NCBI GenBank assembly: GCA_950022655.1
Contig: OX465587.1
Span: 26,601,716 to 26,665,715 of the forward strand
Source: Alentia gelatinosa
Taxonomy: Eukaryota > Annelida > Polychaeta > Phyllodocida > Polynoidae
Reading direction: 5' to 3'
DNA length: 64,000 nucleotides
Shown: positions 36,921 through 48,025 of the stretch, one piece after another
Position numbering within the stretch: the first letter of the stretch is position 1
Layout of the letters: each line of letters opens with the position of its first letter
Notes under the pieces: generated by a model
Told to the model about the DNA's origin: nothing
What the model saw: the letters and a program-made list of their open reading frames with translations, nothing else
Databases searched by the model: none
Made by a program: the position numbers and the translations under genes

Positions 36921-37554
36921 AGCCACCGCTCGCGACGCCCTCTACCGACGAGTGTGGCGTCTTGAATTAATTACACTCTCCAGGCGCAGTTTCTCACGTC
37001 TTTTTGTTAGCTTTTTCGTGGCTGAAGTAGCAAGGCGTTGTTTGTCTGCTTATCTCCAATCCTCAATATTGAATATTCATTCTGTCAATCTAGTCCGCTA
37101 CATTCAAATCTCATGGTGTTTTATTCATTGATTCATCTATCGAGAGGACGATTCGCGTGCGTAGTTTTTTTTTTATAGAAATATTGACGATAAATGCAAA
37201 CAGCGCGATGAGGTTTGGAGGGGGATTATGTATGCTAGTGTTCAAATTCACCAATGTGAGAGTCTGCTAAGGGAGGGACCGGAGGGTAGGGTTTGCATTT
37301 CCATCAATCTCTCTTACTAAACTACAGTCAATCATCAACTTCCTTATCTGAAAATACATATTATTATCCACCTAATACAAAGTGTCCATTGAAAACACAT
37401 GGGCAGCGTGTATCTACATAACCGGAGCAGACTACCGCTTGTATCTGGAACCAGTGAATATTGTGCATTTAAAAGGCTTGGTACGTCACTTCAGGTCAGT
37501 CAGTATATTGGCTCACTGTATTGGTTAACTGTATCTGTCTCCTTTTTCGCTCTT

Positions 37555-38060
37555 CTTTATTCCCTTCTTTCTTTCCTCTCTCTCCCGTCTCCTCTCTCTC
37601 CCCTCACTTTCTTTTCTCTCCTCCTCATTGCTCTCTCCTATCTCTCCCCTCCTCTCTCCGCTTTCATTCTTCTCTCTCTACTGTCTTCCCCCTTATTCCT
37701 CTCTGCTCTCTCTCTCTCTCTCTCTCTCTATTCTTTCCGCCCTCCTTACTGATTCTCCTCTCTGTTCTCTCTCTACCCTCCTCTGCTATCTCTCCCATAT
37801 TACATTTTTCTCTCCTGCTTCTGTCCTCTCTCTCGCTTTCTCTCAACTCTCCCCTCTCTCTCTTTTCTTTTTCTCTCTCTATTCTCTGTCATATACAAAC
37901 AAGTAATGTGTATTAGAGGTATAATGGTTTGAGTCGTGGTCCTGCTGTGAGCTGTGATAACCTGTCAGTACTTCCATATCTTATCTCTCCCCTCCAATCT
38001 CTCTCCCCCCTCTTGCTCCCCTTCTCTCTCTCTTTCTCTCCTCTTTTCCTCCTGCTAAGA
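37555..38060. repeat. CT-rich tract and 37.9/38.1-kb direct repeat
   Basis: CTCTCTC-rich sequence at 37555-37880 and 37980-38045. GCTGTGAGCTGTGATAACCT near 37946 is repeated as GCTGTGAGGTGTGATAGCCT near 38100. Confidence 0.8.
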
Positions 38061-38119
38061 ACACGTTATCCCTGCTGGTATTTAGTTTAGTGTCGCCCCG
38101 CTGTGAGGTGTGATAGCCT

Positions 38120-38400
38120 GTCAGACTTCCATCACAACTCAGAGCCGAGCGGCGGCGTGAGCACTCCGCCTGCTGGCTCCGAGGGGCGCAGTCTCCACGG
38201 TAACGACGGCGGTAGGTGGATTAACTTCCGGTAGTGAGGAGCCTGTTTGTCGCCAGGGGGCGCGCTATGCGTGTCGAGAGAAATGTCGTCTGCGCAACCG
38301 GTCGCAACGACTCAAATGGCGGGAAAGTGGAAGTCGTACACAGACAGAGACAGAACTATTAAGTCTAAACGCATTAAGGAGGGAACGAAATGATATTAAA
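38120..38400. promoter_or_regulatory. CpG-rich patch, possible unassigned promoter
   Basis: GC-rich with ACTTCCGG (ETS-like) at 38224 and AATGGCGGGAAA at 38314 (resembling an E2F-type site). No convincing first exon follows. Confidence 0.3.
38250..38264 (+). promoter_or_regulatory. Weak CTCF-like motif in a CpG-rich patch
   Basis: TCGCCAGGGGGCGCG matches about 12 of 15 positions of the CTCF core. It lies in the GC-rich patch at 38120-38400, which could be an unassigned promoter. Confidence 0.3.
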
Positions 38401-39139
38401 ATCTGCCAAAGACAGAAAGCAATCTAAGGACGTTGACCAGGTGACGTCACTGCCTCACGAGGTCTCGCAAAGAGATCACATGTGTCGAGAGCCTCTTTCT
38501 GGGTTTTGTCCGCTGGTCCTTGCGACAGTCTGCTTCGTCTCATGTGAGACAAACTGGTTCCTGAGTGGATCATGAAGTGTCGACAAGTTTCGTATCGCGG
38601 CTACAAGTTCATCATAACGTCTGACAAAATGTCGACTCTCGGAGAACAAAGTAGAACAGAAGTGAGGATGTCGTCATTGAAGTGGTGTCAACTGGAACGT
38701 TCCTGTATTGGTTGTTGTGTCGGGGTCTGTGCGACTAGATTAGAATAATAAAAGGAAATAAAAAATGCGAAAAATACAAATAACATGATATTCGATGCTG
38801 ATAAATTGTGTATGAGAAGTTATATGAAACACGCTAGTTTGATAACGTAATGGTTACCACATAACTGCCATATAACCACATAGCTGCCACATAACCCACA
38901 CCAGTTTAGTCATTTAATGGTCAGCTAGAGTCTAGTGTTCCAGGCAGATGTAAGGCATCTAATCATACCGCGATATACGGAACGAATTACTGCACCACTG
39001 AGACAAGGGTTTCCCTGCCCGCTGGACGAACGGCAGCGGCAAAGATCTACTAATTTAGCTTCTCTCAATATGTCTGCCAGACCCTCTGCTGGCAGCACTG
39101 TGCACTGCTAATAGTGTGATTAGTCACTCTCCAAGCAGA

Positions 39140-39235
39140 TCTTTCGCGGCGCTTGCGCTTATTAATCTCTGTCTCAATCCAGTGACATCAGAGCAGGAAG
39201 CGGGACTTCATTCCGTGTCTATTTGTAAACAGATT
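39140..39235. repeat. Dispersed repeat, copy 2
   Basis: GCAGATCTTTCGCG, CTTATTAATCTCTGTC, AGAGCAGGAAGCGGGACTTC and ATTCCGTGTC match copy 1 at 2075-2165. A weak CTCF-like core (CCCTCTGCTGG) stands about 60 bp upstream, as a strong one does beside copy 1. Confidence 0.5.
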
Positions 39236-39999
39236 GCCAAGAGCATGGCACATTGAAAGAAGCTGCCACTCCAGTGAAAAAAGCTAAATTTGTCTGTTAT
39301 CTATGCTTACATATTTCCCCTATAGATTAGGCTCAAGCTGTTAGTTCTTCAGTTATACATTAGGATAGTTGGCACCCAAAGTTGAAGCCAACAATGCATT
39401 CTCAAATGAGGACTTATTGCCTTTGTTTACAAACACTGTCAAAATCCTGTCACATATGGTGTCCACCACACAAAATATTAGTGCTAGATACCAAGCCGGA
39501 TTTCAAGACACAAACAAATATTGTTAAATCTATGTTTGTTCTTTTGTCACAGTAAAATAAACACAAAAGATTACTCGAGGAGATCAGACATAATGATATC
39601 TTAAAGCTGGAGTATGGGCCAGATTTTTCCTCAAAAAGGCAGGTCGGGGCAGATATATAAGCAGACATAGGGAGTAGAGTGCAGGATATCTGCTAAAAAA
39701 AATGGTGATTGGTCTAGATGAACTCTCGCCCACCACGGGATCATAGCGTGAGTCTGCGAGAACTTAATAATAGCTCATATGAGGGGACACCAGGTTCCAT
39801 TGTGTTAGTTTAAAAACGTAAAAACACAGACTATAGTAACTATTGCACTCTAGTTTAGGTTCTGGTCAACACTTGTCTCTATAGTTTAACCTTTGTAGTT
39901 GACTCTAAGCAATATACTCACCGACTGTTGGGTATCAGTACGCGTCAACTACGCGGAGGATTCGCCCACTAGTACCAGAAACTGGTTAATATTGTGTAC

Positions 40000-40450
40000 G
40001 TATTCGGTTAAGGCTGGAGCTGGAGGCTGTGTGAAAAGCACAGTTTAATGAAGGGTTAAGTCAACCCGCCCAGAAAGGGTTGAACACTCCCTGCGTATTG
40101 TAAGTCTGTCCTTGACTGCAGCTTTATACATGGCGAGGGACACATACAGAAGTTCGTCAAGAGAACCATTCAGCTTTTTTTTTGGAGCAAACGACTTTTT
40201 TGCCTCAATTCGGTTTTGGCGCCGCTCGTCCATCACGTCAGTACGCATGCGCGCTCCGGCCCCGAGCGGCTTACTGTAATACCCAGAATCCATCTGGTTC
40301 TTTTCGTCCGTGACCGATGAACGCAGCTGGACGATAATGAGGGACATCAGGCGGTGGCGCCTCTAAAAACGTCCCCCGAATAAGCCGTGCAGCTTACTGT
40401 GTGTGCTGACATCTGGTGGGACGCTCTGACCATAGCGTGCGCTGTTGTGT
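40000..40450. promoter_or_regulatory. GC-rich patch with an unexplained 100-codon minus-strand frame
   Basis: The patch holds CG-rich sequence such as GCATGCGCGCTCCGGCCCC. A minus-strand ATG frame (40045-40347) reads ERRQNRIEAKKSFAPKKKLN, then GSLDELLYVSLAMYKAAVKD. It is hydrophilic and plausible as protein, but I recognise no family. Confidence 0.25.
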
Positions 40451-41164
40451 AATGGGAAGCAGGCACGATATGCTACGAGAGAGGTCCATGTTTGAATCAC
40501 AGTCAATCGTTTCAGAACAACATTACCATGGAAACGATGACGCACTGATACGTTTTCTTTTGAAAAGTAACTTTTATTTCAGTGAGGTATCGCAATATTC
40601 ATTCGTTATTGGTTGTTAGTTCATATGTTCCTTTCCGTTGGGCATTTCTATTAAAAGATAATCAATCGTTTGCAATAATACGAATAAGGTAGAAAGAATC
40701 CTGTGTTACATATACACATCAGAACCCGCTTATTTTGTTGACTAGACTAAGAGCTTGTGATAATATAATGAATTCTACCACAGGTCTTTTAATGAAAAAT
40801 CCAAATCGTGTCGCAAGGAAAGCGATACAGACTAGCAGAACTTTACATTCGATGGTACTTCTTAACTAGACCTTAATGTAGGGACAATGTCAGTTTGACA
40901 AAAGGGTTTCGTGGGGTGGGAAGGGAGTGGACATAGCGGACTGACGGGTGGGGGAGTAGTGAATGTAACTTATTGTTTCGTATATTAATGCAACTCATTT
41001 CAGTGATTTATCACTGCAGCGCGGCTACTAATAGCTGCTGCTAAGATGCATCTCGAGAGAAAGAACATTATACAGGAATATCGGATCGAATTAGACGTCT
41101 GTTATAGTGTTCTGCCGCGGAGGAATACAACAGAAGTAGATGGATTCTCGTTGTTGGATGTAGG

Positions 41165-41392
41165 GAATCCTCGTCCTTATATATACAAATGTATATCTCT
41201 ATATATATGTATGTGTGGGGATAGACTGGCTACAGTCCCTGCATCCTTTAGCTCTCCCTCCACCTACCTAACCCCTCATCGCTGGGATTCATGGACCAGC
41301 CAGGGAAGGTAACATACTATAATGAACTTTATTGTGATTTTCTTCAATCATTTAATGACTGTCCATAATCAAAGCCTTGAGCAAGTCTAATA
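41165..41392. repeat. Dispersed repeat shared with 51520-51715
   Basis: GACTGGCTACAGTCCCTGC, ATAATGAACTTTATTGTGAT and AATCAAAGCCTTGAGCAAGT recur in order at 51547-51715 in the outer piggyBac-type MITE. This is therefore an isolated piece of the same repeat. Confidence 0.6.
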
Positions 41393-41479
41393 TGGGCATA
41401 ATTCACCGAGACCGGATTTAACCATAGGACAGTGGGTTCCAGTTGACGGGTATGTTCGGAGAGTGTCCCATCTGCAGGT

Positions 41480-41615
41480 GTGTTTAGAGAGTGATCTTCT
41501 TAGCATTTAGCCTAGAAGCCATCTATGAACACGTATAAGGCCAGGCAATGGTTAGCCTGGAAGTCTGGTTTATGAAAGCATATTAGGCCAGGCACTCGTT
41601 GGCCTAACCAGCACT
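41480..41615. repeat. Short tandem duplication, about 58 bp
   Basis: TAAGGCCAGGCAATGGTTAGCC and TTAGGCCAGGCACTCGTTGG are units of a two- to three-copy repeat. Confidence 0.5.
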
Positions 41616-42019
41616 TTAACTTGTCAAACATACTGCTTGGAGGAGCCGCTGGCGAGAGGTCGTGGTGCTACAGTCTAACTCTGTCTAGAATTTGAAAAAA
41701 AAGACGAACAAAGGTCCATGCTGACTAAGGTGTCCCTAGTCCTTATCCCATCATTGGAAGAACTGGCATGTAGTCCCCAAATAGAATGTTTAATGAGAAA
41801 AAGAGAAAAGGTCCATAAACTGAGGGAACTAGACTGTACGTCACTCCTATAACTATGAAGCGTTATGCTAATGAAGATAGCACCAGAAATATGGATTTGA
41901 GACTATATTTGACACGCCCGGGGGAGTAGACCTTCGCTGGGCGAGGCACCCCTCGGTCTGGTGAGATTAAACTAAATCCTGTAGACGACCGGAGAGTGGA
42001 GCCTTGGGCGGCAAACTAG

Positions 42020-42485
42020 ATCAGAGAAAGTGGCCTGATGGCGTTAGGGCCAGCCACGCAGAGCGGACTTATTTAACACTGGGACCAGCTATACGCCACC
42101 CGCCTTATGTTAGTTCTATACATCCACGCTAGGTGGACCGTGCTGTGTTAGGACCAGCCGCTCAAAACATACTTATTTAACACTGAAATCCTCTATACGA
42201 GACCCGCCTTACGCAAGTTCTACGAATCTCTGATAGGGGGGTCGTGCTGTGATAAGACTAATGGTGCAGAGCAGACTTATTTAGCAGAGAATACCACCAT
42301 CGCTGTCTGTCTCAGCTTATTTCTACACATTTCCATGCGGTGGACTGTGCCAGGTTAGGGCTAGTCGTGCAGAGCACACCTATTTAGCACTATGCCTGGC
42401 TATACCCTGCCTGGCTGGCCTTAGTTTTAAAAACTTCCGCTAGGTGGACCATATTCGTTAGGACCAGTACACTGGCACTCTCCTA
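42020..42485. repeat. Tandem array, roughly 100-110 bp unit
   Basis: Each unit has GCAGAGC-ACTTATTTA-CACTG, a CTATAC-CC-GCCTTA-GTTCTA segment, CGCTAGGTGGACCGTGCTGT and GTTAGGACCAGC. Four to five units with indels are seen. Confidence 0.75.
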
Positions 42486-42489
42486 GCAG

Positions 42490-44115
42490 ACATCCTGCGC
42501 TCTACTTCCTTCGGCCGCTTATATCTCTGGCCCAACCTGCCTGTTTTGGCCAAAAGCTGATACGCCAATCTTTAAAATATCCTAAATGCTTAGCGCTTTG
42601 GGTAGTATTTTTTATTAACTTGTAGATAAAGAAAGATGCACGTATCTTTAAGGTAAATTATATAAAATAATTTCTGTTATTTGTTATGTTAAATCGGACA
42701 TAGTCATAGGGATTACTTTCTTCAGTGGAAAGCATCTCATGTGTTGCAAGGTTTTGTTTATCAACATGTCACATGTGCTCACTTAAAGGGGCAGTCTAAT
42801 CAAATGTGGATTCACATTATAAAGTGGTTTCATTACTTTTGGAGGATGCCTTGTTTTGAGTCTGAAATGTTGTCTAGTTCCCATGTCTTTAGCAGGTACC
42901 GAGGGAACAAGCGTATGACGTCATTGAGTTGAGGCTAGTGCTAGGAGAGTGGTACACTGGCCAGCAGATCTACACTATGGAGAGTTAAATCCGTGACCGC
43001 CTTGACCCACTAGTCTTGTCTGATACTGTCCTGTCTGACCTTTTGTACTGCTTTGGGAGTATGTTATGTTACAATCTCAAAGCCTATTTTCCATCTTCAT
43101 AGTTCCTTTCCTGTGTATTTTCTTCTTAATGTAATGAACATAAAGCTTGGTTTCCTTATCAATGTGTTAGCTATGGATATTTCTTTATTAAGTATTTCTT
43201 CTTTTAGAACCAGTGGTTATGGCTGATTGTATGCCATTCGTTTGATATCTAAGTGAGTTTACTCGGCTTCGCCTCGTACAATTACTTAGCGATCAAACCT
43301 ATTCCATTCATATGTAATATTCACAACTTGTGAATAGTGATTTTAAGTGTTTGATACAGGATGGGATGCGTATGATTTATCTATACTAATCATATCATTT
43401 CCGCAATTATTTTCATATTCTAAAATGTTCATGCTAAGTCACAATGACCGAACATAAAAACCCACAAATAATAGATAGATTTAAAATGCTGGCTATGTCT
43501 TTTTGTCAGATACCAATGACCGGATTCTCCATACAACTTGATATTCACACGATAAGTAATAAATCACAATCCCCAGAAATTTCCTCTCTGCTTTAGTGAG
43601 TTTTTTCCCCTGTCAAGTCAATGTGCCGCGAACTGGACGAAAGCTTTTAGCGGAAGTTCTTACTCAACCATTCGTCCTTGTTTTAAGTACAGCATTATTT
43701 CTACACACTCACCACCTTCTCCATCATCTCACTTTGCGCTTCGTTATGTGAAGACACCCTTTTTCTTTCTTTTTTTCACATGACTGTCAATTTCGTTTTT
43801 AAAGACCTTTTGCTATGTGCACTCATAAGGCCCATGTGTGAACAGATAAATGGCGTTTACTGTCAGCGCACGTTTGTTTAAGGACTCAGGGAGTTGGCTG
43901 ACGGTGCTGTGGCTTCAGCACAGCCCCAACCGCCTTGAGGATTGATAACGTAAAAAATGAATCTGTCCGAGAGACGTTTCTTAACACAGCTAGCTCTGTG
44001 AAAGTCAACTATTCCATTAAAAGAAAAAAGGAACTGAACATCTACACACGAGAAAGGAATAACGTTGATACCAAACAATAAAACTATATTTATTTTTTAA
44101 ATGTATAGTCTACAA
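42490..44115. other. No gene seen
   Basis: AT-rich sequence with one small hairpin (43240). No coding signal. Confidence 0.5.
43240..43296. repeat. Small hairpin
   Basis: TTTGATATCTAAGT and ACTTAGCGATCAAA are inverted with two mismatches around TACTCGGCTTCGCCTCGTA, itself partly self-complementary. Confidence 0.5.
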
Positions 44116-44120
44116 TGGTA

Positions 44121-44323
44121 AGGCCCGTAGCCCACTAGGGTCCAAATCGTCTACGGTAAGCCTTACGATGTACCTAAAAACCGAATATGATGCACTTCGA
44201 TATTCCCAGTCTACACGTTTGTGTTAGATAAAGAGTTTCCAATCGTCTATGATTTTTGACATTATCCATCTTAATGCATCGGGAGGTTTTGAATGTCTAT
44301 CGTAGTAGTCTGACGTTGGGCCT
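44121..44323. mobile_element. MITE related to the 15.4-kb element
   Basis: The element starts AGGCCCGTAGCCCACTA and ends TAGTCTGACGTTGGGCCT, with TA on both sides (44119-44120 and 44324-44325). It shares GTCTACG and CATCGGGAGGTTTTGAATGT with the 15398-15682 copy. The terminal repeats are imperfect, so it is older or belongs to a sister subfamily. Confidence 0.65.
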
Positions 44324-44664
44324 TACTATACGCTTTGAATAAATTTACATGGTAGAAATTATCCGTGAAGTAGATGTAGAAGTATAAAGTATCCGGCAGA
44401 TGGTTCTCGTTGCTCGTTTGCGTGAAGGATCTTGTAAATAGATGAGGTTGAACAATGAGCAGTGCCACCAGTAAATAAAACCCGGCGTGAAAACAGACGA
44501 CTAGTAGTAAAATAACCGGACGGCGCCGGTTTCCACTGGTACCCAGCAGGTGTGACATGTATATACAAAGCTGATTCTCGCTTCACACCAGCAACCAGCA
44601 AACGAGACTTGCAGCGCCAGCGGCATTTAACACCAGTGTATGGCAACAACGAGGCATGTACCTA

Positions 44665-44815
44665 GAACTACTGGCAAACTAAACCTGTCTTACCTAGCTG
44701 CTCACACACTAAAGGCATCAATTGGCCTGTCTTACTGAGCTGCTCACAGGCTAAAGGCCTCAATTGGCCTGTCTTACCGAGCTGCTCAAGGACTAAAGGT
44801 ATCGATTGGCCTCCT
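44665..44815. repeat. Tandem repeat, about 60 bp
   Basis: GGCCTGTCTTACTGAGCTGC and TCACAGGCTAAAGGCCTCAA recur nearly three times. Confidence 0.8.
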
Positions 44816-44819
44816 AGAT

Positions 44820-46460
44820 TACGGAAAAAAGTCGGAAGTATGCAAAGTAGTGTGTGAGAAGATCGTCAGCCATATAATACTAGTCTTTCACAGTTGTCTT
44901 TGGACTGCTATTCAAGATGGCAACCTGTGTACTATACATGGAAACGGAGTATGTCATACAGGTGCCAAAAGGATATGTGCAAGTGGTTTGGCAAGGAAAA
45001 GGAAAGGGAACGTAAACATACTTGAAGGTATTGAAAGTATTTTTTTTCTTCAAATTGACAAACCGACTGTGTAGCTATTGCATTACGTTTTATGCAGAGC
45101 AGTACAGACTTGGATATCCAAGTCCATAAGCTCAGCATTTGCGTCCCATTTGTTGAGGTACAAATGCTGCAGGCTGGTGTGGCATCAGATGTAGCACAGT
45201 CTTGGTGTATTTCTTGCACATATATACTTCCATAATCAGTGTGTTTCCCTCCCTAAAATGAAGCCCTGTTTTCGTGTATATATTTAGTCTGTGCAAGGTT
45301 AGTTCAGTCTTAGTCACGATGCTATCAATATACAAGGACTTTTTCCATTTTAAGAACAATTTCCCAGAGCAACAATAAAGAAGCCTTTGTGTACCGCTCC
45401 GTGTCAACCAATCAGTAAGGCTGGTTTTTATGACACAGACCCGTCCATTAATAAGATATAGAACCCTTTCATTGACAGTGATCACTTAATGTAATATCAA
45501 AGGGTCCATCTATCACTGGTACTTACGGCCTTAGAATTGAAGAGGTCAAACTAAACACATACGATTGCATGACATAGACAGACATATGGTCACACAGCCA
45601 ATTATATCCATATGCAGCTGAGTAACAAATCACAATATCTGATATCTGATATTGTTTATCCTAGAAGTTGGTCTCATTCACGTCGTTAAGTAGCAACAAT
45701 ACTATCTTATTACATTGCTAAATTACTAAGCTCACCATAACATGAAATAGATTTTAAACTCTTTATACATTAGTATACTTCAACTGTGCCCCATCATATG
45801 ATAACGAGGTCATGTAAAGGAAAACTATTTCGCCCATGAATAAATCGAATCTTTGCATCAGACATCCTAGTTCTATGTGTTGCCGCTAGATGTGCATCAT
45901 GTGAATTTTGTGAATTAACCGGTAATACAGGGAAGTTCTCAAATGACACTCACGCCTATCTGACAAGGATGGGGTGTTCATATTGGCATGTAGGGTTGTG
46001 TGGGCGAAGGCATTTTCAAATCATTACGAACATATAGTTTTGCCTTATAAGAATTGGCCCTGAACCACGAACAAATTCAGACATTGAATTCTGCAATTAT
46101 AATTAGTACCCAATTTTGTGTGGTTTATACCGGTAGGTTTATCAAATTTGTTGAATTGGACTTTCATCCTTTCTTTTGGTGCATCACATTAACTGAAGTT
46201 TCAAATAGAATTCAAATGCGCATGACGAATCCTCAGTAGAAGAACCCGGGTGTGTTCAGTATACACGCCAGCTTTTGTGACACTTCACAATAGTAACAAT
46301 AGCGGGGTTTTCGTGATGCATAAACCACAGCTGGTGATTTGTAAGACGGGTCTTACAATAACACGAACTTCATGTACCTGTCGCGTGGTTGTGAGTTGGT
46401 GGTTGACTATGACAGTGATGTAGGACTCTGTGGGTGAAGTTTTGAGGAGTCGTCATCTTG
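44820..46460. other. No gene seen
   Basis: AT-rich sequence upstream of the aquaporin promoter block. Frames of 60-117 codons overlap in several phases without family resemblance. Confidence 0.5.
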
Positions 46461-46500
46461 TCTACGGCTCATTCTCATCTCTCCTCTCTTCTCTTTGCAG

Positions 46501-46798
46501 ATAAAACCAGCTGACACAGAGTCGAGGCGTCATTCCAAAATAAAGAGGAGATCACTTCAATTAGAACTCCCCGGAAAACGAGCAACTCAGGAAATCCTAG
46601 AAATCCCCGCGACGTAAAACCTGGAAATTAGAAAATTGACAGAAAGTCCGCTTTTCAGAATCCACTCCGGGCAGAAAACGCCATCACCACGCCGCGCCCC
46701 CTGCAGGCACACGCGGGAACCTCGGGAATTACTCTAAAAACGGAAGTGTGTGCGGCGCATGCGTGCGTCAGGCGGAAGTCGGGCCGCGCGTCTCAGAG
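46501..46798 (+). other. Possible 5' untranslated exon upstream of the aquaporin
   Basis: A pyrimidine tract of about 30 bases ending TTTGCAG at 46500 is a textbook 3' splice site. The next good donor is CAGAG|GTGAGA at 46798/46799. The interval is GC-rich and lies 1.2 kb upstream of the aquaporin start. From 46501 a frame stays open for 38 codons (IKPADTESRRHSKIKRRSLQ onward) and then stops at a TAA at 46615, so a terminal coding exon of another gene is also possible. There is no transcript evidence. Confidence 0.3.
46693..46707 (-). promoter_or_regulatory. CTCF-like motif
   Basis: GCGCCCCCTGCAGG read on the minus strand fits the bilaterian CTCF core CCASYAGRKGGCRSY at 13 of 15 positions by eye. 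It lies in the aquaporin promoter block. Confidence 0.4.
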
Positions 46799-47011
46799 GT
46801 GAGAAAGTCGCACGCAGCGCCAGAAAAACCCGCCACAATTAGTGACGCCGGGCTCCGTGTGAGGGCGCTGTCACTGTGACGTCACGGAGCGAGTCTCCGG
46901 AAGGGAGAACCGGTCTCAGCAACTCTCACACCTCGGGCTGAAAACGAGGTTATAGAGGAGCGCCACCTGCCGCCCACCGCCGCCACATTAAACCTCCCCA
47001 AGGCTGGCGAA

Positions 47012-47024
47012 GGGGGGGGGGGGG
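47012..47024 (+). repeat. 13-base G run
   Basis: A G homopolymer in the promoter block; it could form a quadruplex or be an assembly-sensitive spot. Confidence 0.9.
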
Positions 47025-47134
47025 CACTACGTAAATCCTTTTTTGGGGTCGTAAGCAGAAAAACGAGGATTATCCATACATATATAGGTCAGAGGAATAG
47101 GAGATTATGCCATGAGAAAAAAGTAAAACGTGTG

Positions 47135-47435
47135 CTGTTCACTGCTTGGAGAGTGTATTACCGATGAGTAACTCCCAGTGACTGTGCTTGGAGGGTGTAT
47201 TATGGATTAGTTGTCCACGCATTGACTGTACCTGGAGAGAGTCTAAGAGAAGAGTTACTCGCACAGTGACTCTGGTAGGAGAGTATATCAGGAATAGTTG
47301 CTCGATGGATGACTGTGCTTTGAGAGTGTAAACGAGGATGATATAGTATACCCAAGTAGTGACTGCGCTTGGGGAGTGTAAGCGGGGATGCATTGTTCAC
47401 ACAGTCTCTGCTAGGAGAGTGAGTAAGCGACTGTG
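47135..47435. repeat. Degenerate tandem array, about 57 bp, in the aquaporin 5' region
   Basis: GTGACTGTGCTTGGAGGGTG, GACTGTACCTGGAGAGAGTC and GACTGCGCTTGGGGAGTGTA mark five units. It lies between the possible 5' exon and the start codon. Confidence 0.65.
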
Positions 47436-47474
47436 AGGAGGAGAGGACGGATGAGCAGCTTACATACCGCTCTG

Positions 47475-47489
47475 TCAATAGGTGGCGCT
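47475..47489 (+). promoter_or_regulatory. CTCF-like motif
   Basis: TCAATAGGTGGCGCT fits the CTCF core at about 13 of 15 positions. It is one of several such sites in the aquaporin promoter block. Confidence 0.4.
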
Positions 47490-47872
47490 GACGGCGCTGG
47501 GGGCAGATACGCCGCCCCCTCTGGCGGCCGCGAGCTGCGAGCCGCCAGGAAATGAGTTTGTGATCTGCTGCTGTAGATCTGATCACTGCTCTCCCCACAC
47601 AGTCCCGCCCCACATTGTGTCAACTTCCTCGGTTTGGAGAGTGTGCTGGGAGGTTAGCGGTGAATATCTCGGGTCTGTATGTGAACCCGGGCCGTTCCGC
47701 TTACAGGGGTCCTTAGTCCGTACTCTACCGCCAACTCAGCATGTGAACCGCCAACCTACGACTAGACAACCACCCTGTGACGTCAACTCTGTCCGCAGCT
47801 GACCACGACGTCGCGCTCGTGCTGCTGGTGACGTCACGTCCGGCGCAGACTGCCCCCCCCCCACCTGACCGG

Positions 47873-47887
47873 CGCGCCCTCTGGTGA
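47873..47887 (-). promoter_or_regulatory. CTCF-like motif near the aquaporin start
   Basis: CGCGCCCTCTGGTGA on the plus strand is the reverse complement of a CTCF core with about 13 of 15 matches. It lies about 140 bp before the ATG at 48026. Confidence 0.45.
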
Positions 47888-48025
47888 GAGGGGAACGGCC
47901 TCATCACGTCACGCTCGTGCTGCTGGTGCTGCCGCCGTGCGGGGAAGAAGAAACCCCCGCCGACGCGATCCTCCACTTCCGCTTCCGTCTCGGTGGCCGC
48001 CGACGGTCCGTCGGGCGACGCCGTC

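Noticed and set aside
40045..40347. Minus-strand 100-codon frame as a gene
   Set aside because: Composition is plausible but no family is recognised and no splice or promoter logic supports it. Kept only as a note in the GC-rich patch entry.
44271..44558. Minus-strand frame with a membrane-like segment (LLLVVCFHAGFYLLVALLIV)
   Set aside because: It runs into the MITE at 44121-44323 and has no other coding support. It remains a weak possibility as an exon.
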